64,000 bases of DNA from Desulforamulus hydrothermalis Lam5 = DSM 18033 (lineage in GTDB: Bacteria > Bacillota > Desulfotomaculia > Desulfotomaculales > Desulfotomaculaceae), in NCBI RefSeq assembly GCF_000315365.1, contig NZ_CAOS01000001.1:1456-65455 (forward strand), read 5' to 3'. The stretch's first letter is position 1. The number at the start of each line of letters is the position of its first letter. Under the pieces are notes generated by a model. That model ran no database searches, was not told the DNA's origin, and saw nothing but the letters and a program-made list of their open reading frames with translations. Below are positions 62,167-64,000 of the stretch, piece by piece. The translations under genes were made by a program, and so were the position numbers.

Positions 62167-64000
62167 GTGGCAGACAATTTTGGCCTGAAGATCGGGATTG
62201 AAGGCGAAAAGGAATTTAAAAACGCCATTCGTGAGATCAACCAAAGTTTTAAGGTACTGGGTAGCGAAATGAACCTGGTTGCATCTCAGTTCGACAAGCA
62301 GGATAAGTCAGTTGAAGCTGTTACTGCAAGAAACAAGGTGCTTAACAAAGAGATCGAATTGCAGAAAGAAAAAATAGCTACTTTGGAGAAAGCGCTTGCC
62401 AATGCCGCCTCATCTTTCGGAGAAACCGACAGACGTACTCAGTCGTGGCAAATACAGCTTAATAATGCAAAAGCCGAACTGAACAAAATGGAGCGCGAGC
62501 TCGAACAGTCTGCTGAAAGTGCAGACGAGCTTGGGGACGAATTGAAGGAAAGTGGAGACAATGCCGAAAAATCCAGCTCGAAATTTGAGAAGCTGGGCAG
62601 CGTTCTTAAAGGTGTTGGCGCGGCTATGGGTGCTGCAGCGGCCGCAGCGGGCGCGGCTGCCATCAAGCTGGGAAAAGAGGTCGTGGAGCAGTTTGGTGAG
62701 CTTGAGCAGAACCTTGGCGGTTCTGAAGCTGTGTTTGGAGAATATGCTGCACGTATCCAGAAAACAGGAGAAGAAGCTTACAAGAACCTGGGCTTGTCCC
62801 AATCCGAGTACCTTGCCACCGCCAACAAAATGGGCGCACTGTTTCAGGGTGCTGGTGTCGATCAGCAAAAAAGTCTGGAGCTTACTGAGAAGGCCATGCA
62901 ACGGGCGGCAGATATGGCTTCGGTTATGGGTATTGACATGCAGACTGCCATGGAATCCATCGCTGGCGCAGCCAAGGGTAACTTTACCATGATGGATAAT
63001 CTGGGTGTCGCCATGAACGCCACTACCATTGAAGCTTATGCTCTTGCAAAAGGGCTGGACTTTGCCTGGAATAGCGCAACCAATGCCGAAAAAGCCGAGA
63101 TCGCCATGCAGATGTTTTTTGAAAAAACCGAACAGTATGCTGGCAACTTCGCAAGAGAGTCTACCCAGACCATCAGCGGTTCCATTGGTCTTTTACAAGC
63201 CTCTCTAAGTTCGTTTATAGCAGGACTTGGCAATGCGAACGCTGATATGACGAACCTAACACAAAATCTTGTGGATGCCTTTCAGGCTGTAGTTAAAAAT
63301 ATCGTACCGGTTTTGGAAAATATAGTGGCTGCTCTGCCGGAGGCAACCGGTGCGATTATCTCAGCAGTCAAAGATCTGCTTCCCGTGCTGTTGCAAACTG
63401 TAACTGAATTGTTCTCTCAGGTGCTTCAAACTCTCTTGAGCCTGCTGCCGGAGCTGATTCCAGCAGCAGTAGATGCGGTCATGACCATTGTCGGAGCACT
63501 CATTGATAACCTGCCTTTACTCATTGATGCAGCGGTGCAGCTAATCACAGCGTTGGTAATGGGGCTTGGAGAAGCATTACCGGAGCTAATTCCAGCAGCG
63601 GTTCAAGCAGTGATCACCATTGTGCAAGGGCTGCTGGATAATATGGACAAAATCCTTGAAGCTGCTTTTACATTGATTCAGGGACTGGCGCAGGGACTTT
63701 TAAATGCATTGCCAGAACTAATTGAAGCACTGCCGAGGATAATTACAACAATCATTGACTTTGTGACGAACAATATGCCGAAGATCATAGAATTGGGAAT
63801 TACGCTTATCGTACAGCTTGCTGCCGGGCTTGTGAAAGCCATTCCAGAACTAGTAAAGTCTTTACCTCAGATTGTTGCGGCTATTATAGAAGGTTTGGGC
63901 AAGGCGGTTGTTTCAGTGGTTGAGATTGGTAAGAACATTGTAAAAGGCATCTGGGAAGGTATTAAAAGCCTTGGTAGCTGGATTAAGGATAAGGTTTCCG
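62167..64000 (+). CDS. Phage tape measure protein (partial)
   Basis: Over 610 residues and open at the window end. GTG 62167 (AGGAGG ahead) reads VADNFGLKIGIEGEKEFKNA. N-terminal coiled coil, then AMQRAADMASVMGIDMQTAM and ETAS-like TMP core (GNFTMMDNLGVAMNATTIEA), then long hydrophobic repeats with LPELIPAAV units. It sets tail length and may form a pore on DNA injection. The 3' end lies outside. Confidence 0.93.
   Translation, partial: MADNFGLKIGIEGEKEFKNAIREINQSFKVLGSEMNLVASQFDKQDKSVEAVTARNKVLNKEIELQKEKIATLEKALANAASSFGETDRRTQSWQIQLNNAKAELNKMERELEQSAESADELGDELKESGDNAEKSSSKFEKLGSVLKGVGAAMGAAAAAAGAAAIKLGKEVVEQFGELEQNLGGSEAVFGEYAARIQKTGEEAYKNLGLSQSEYLATANKMGALFQGAGVDQQKSLELTEKAMQRAADMASVMGIDMQTAMESIAGAAKGNFTMMDNLGVAMNATTIEAYALAKGLDFAWNSATNAEKAEIAMQMFFEKTEQYAGNFARESTQTISGSIGLLQASLSSFIAGLGNANADMTNLTQNLVDAFQAVVKNIVPVLENIVAALPEATGAIISAVKDLLPVLLQTVTELFSQVLQTLLSLLPELIPAAVDAVMTIVGALIDNLPLLIDAAVQLITALVMGLGEALPELIPAAVQAVITIVQGLLDNMDKILEAAFTLIQGLAQGLLNALPELIEALPRIITTIIDFVTNNMPKIIELGITLIVQLAAGLVKAIPELVKSLPQIVAAIIEGLGKAVVSVVEIGKNIVKGIWEGIKSLGSWIKDKVS

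Noticed and set aside
31604-64000. Integrase or attachment site of the prophage
   Set aside because: None seen in the window; it probably lies beyond the right end.

Overview
The window looks like the chromosome of a spore-forming, strictly anaerobic Firmicute, probably Peptococcaceae near Desulfotomaculum. This is inferred from the DUF1659/DUF2922/YvrJ trio, a HesB-like selenoprotein, strong Shine-Dalgarno sites and a Clostridia-type prophage. The first ~460 bases are not natural sequence: three copies of a PCR-adaptor-like primer (20 fixed bases, 10 variable, GATCA) join two fragments of an IS21 transposase.

About 0.46-17.5 kb is the host-like part. Two GC-rich tracts full of CTTTGGGGT/GGGGTC motifs (460-1750 and 14700-16680), partly inverted copies of each other, bracket a 13-kb gene segment. 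The segment holds the DUF1659/DUF2922/YvrJ/M15 cluster, small secreted proteins rich in Trp, Tyr, Asn, Gln and Pro, an OmpR-type two-component system, a P1B-type metal ATPase, an in-frame-UGA selenoprotein, a chemotaxis receptor and a CBASS-like pair (CD-NTase plus a frameshifted SLATT effector). Promoters of the secreted-protein genes, a 62-aa protein, the ATPase operon and the receptor share three 11-bp direct repeats, a preceding TCACAAAAA block and a -10 hexamer at fixed distance. This suggests one regulon, plausibly run by the local two-component system. The 259-bp tandem repeat, a SWIM protein and a UPF0175 protein follow.

About 18.2-28.0 kb is a lower-GC cassette with a divergent MerR regulator: flavodoxins, two aldo/keto reductases, an iron alcohol dehydrogenase, an SDR, a RibD-like reductase, a cupin and a two-domain esterase lipoprotein. 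It looks like a carbonyl/xenobiotic reduction island. An IS4-type element (8-bp target duplication) lies after it and carries an inserted IS21 element (5-bp duplication).

From about 32 kb to the end is a prophage of HK97/siphovirus type: sigma-like factor, SNF2 helicase, family A DNA polymerase, antirepressor, primase-helicase split by a second IS21 element, an iteron-rich candidate origin, VRR-NUC nuclease, late regulator, a Panacea toxin-antitoxin pair, HNH, small terminase, two ParB-methyltransferases, an amidoligase/GGCT pair, large terminase, a reverse-strand moron, portal, ClpP-like protease, capsid, connectors, tail and tape measure (cut by the window end). No integrase is visible. Several genes (kinase start, SLATT, IstA, second methyltransferase, amidoligase) are broken by one base in short homopolymers, so assembly error must be weighed against real decay.
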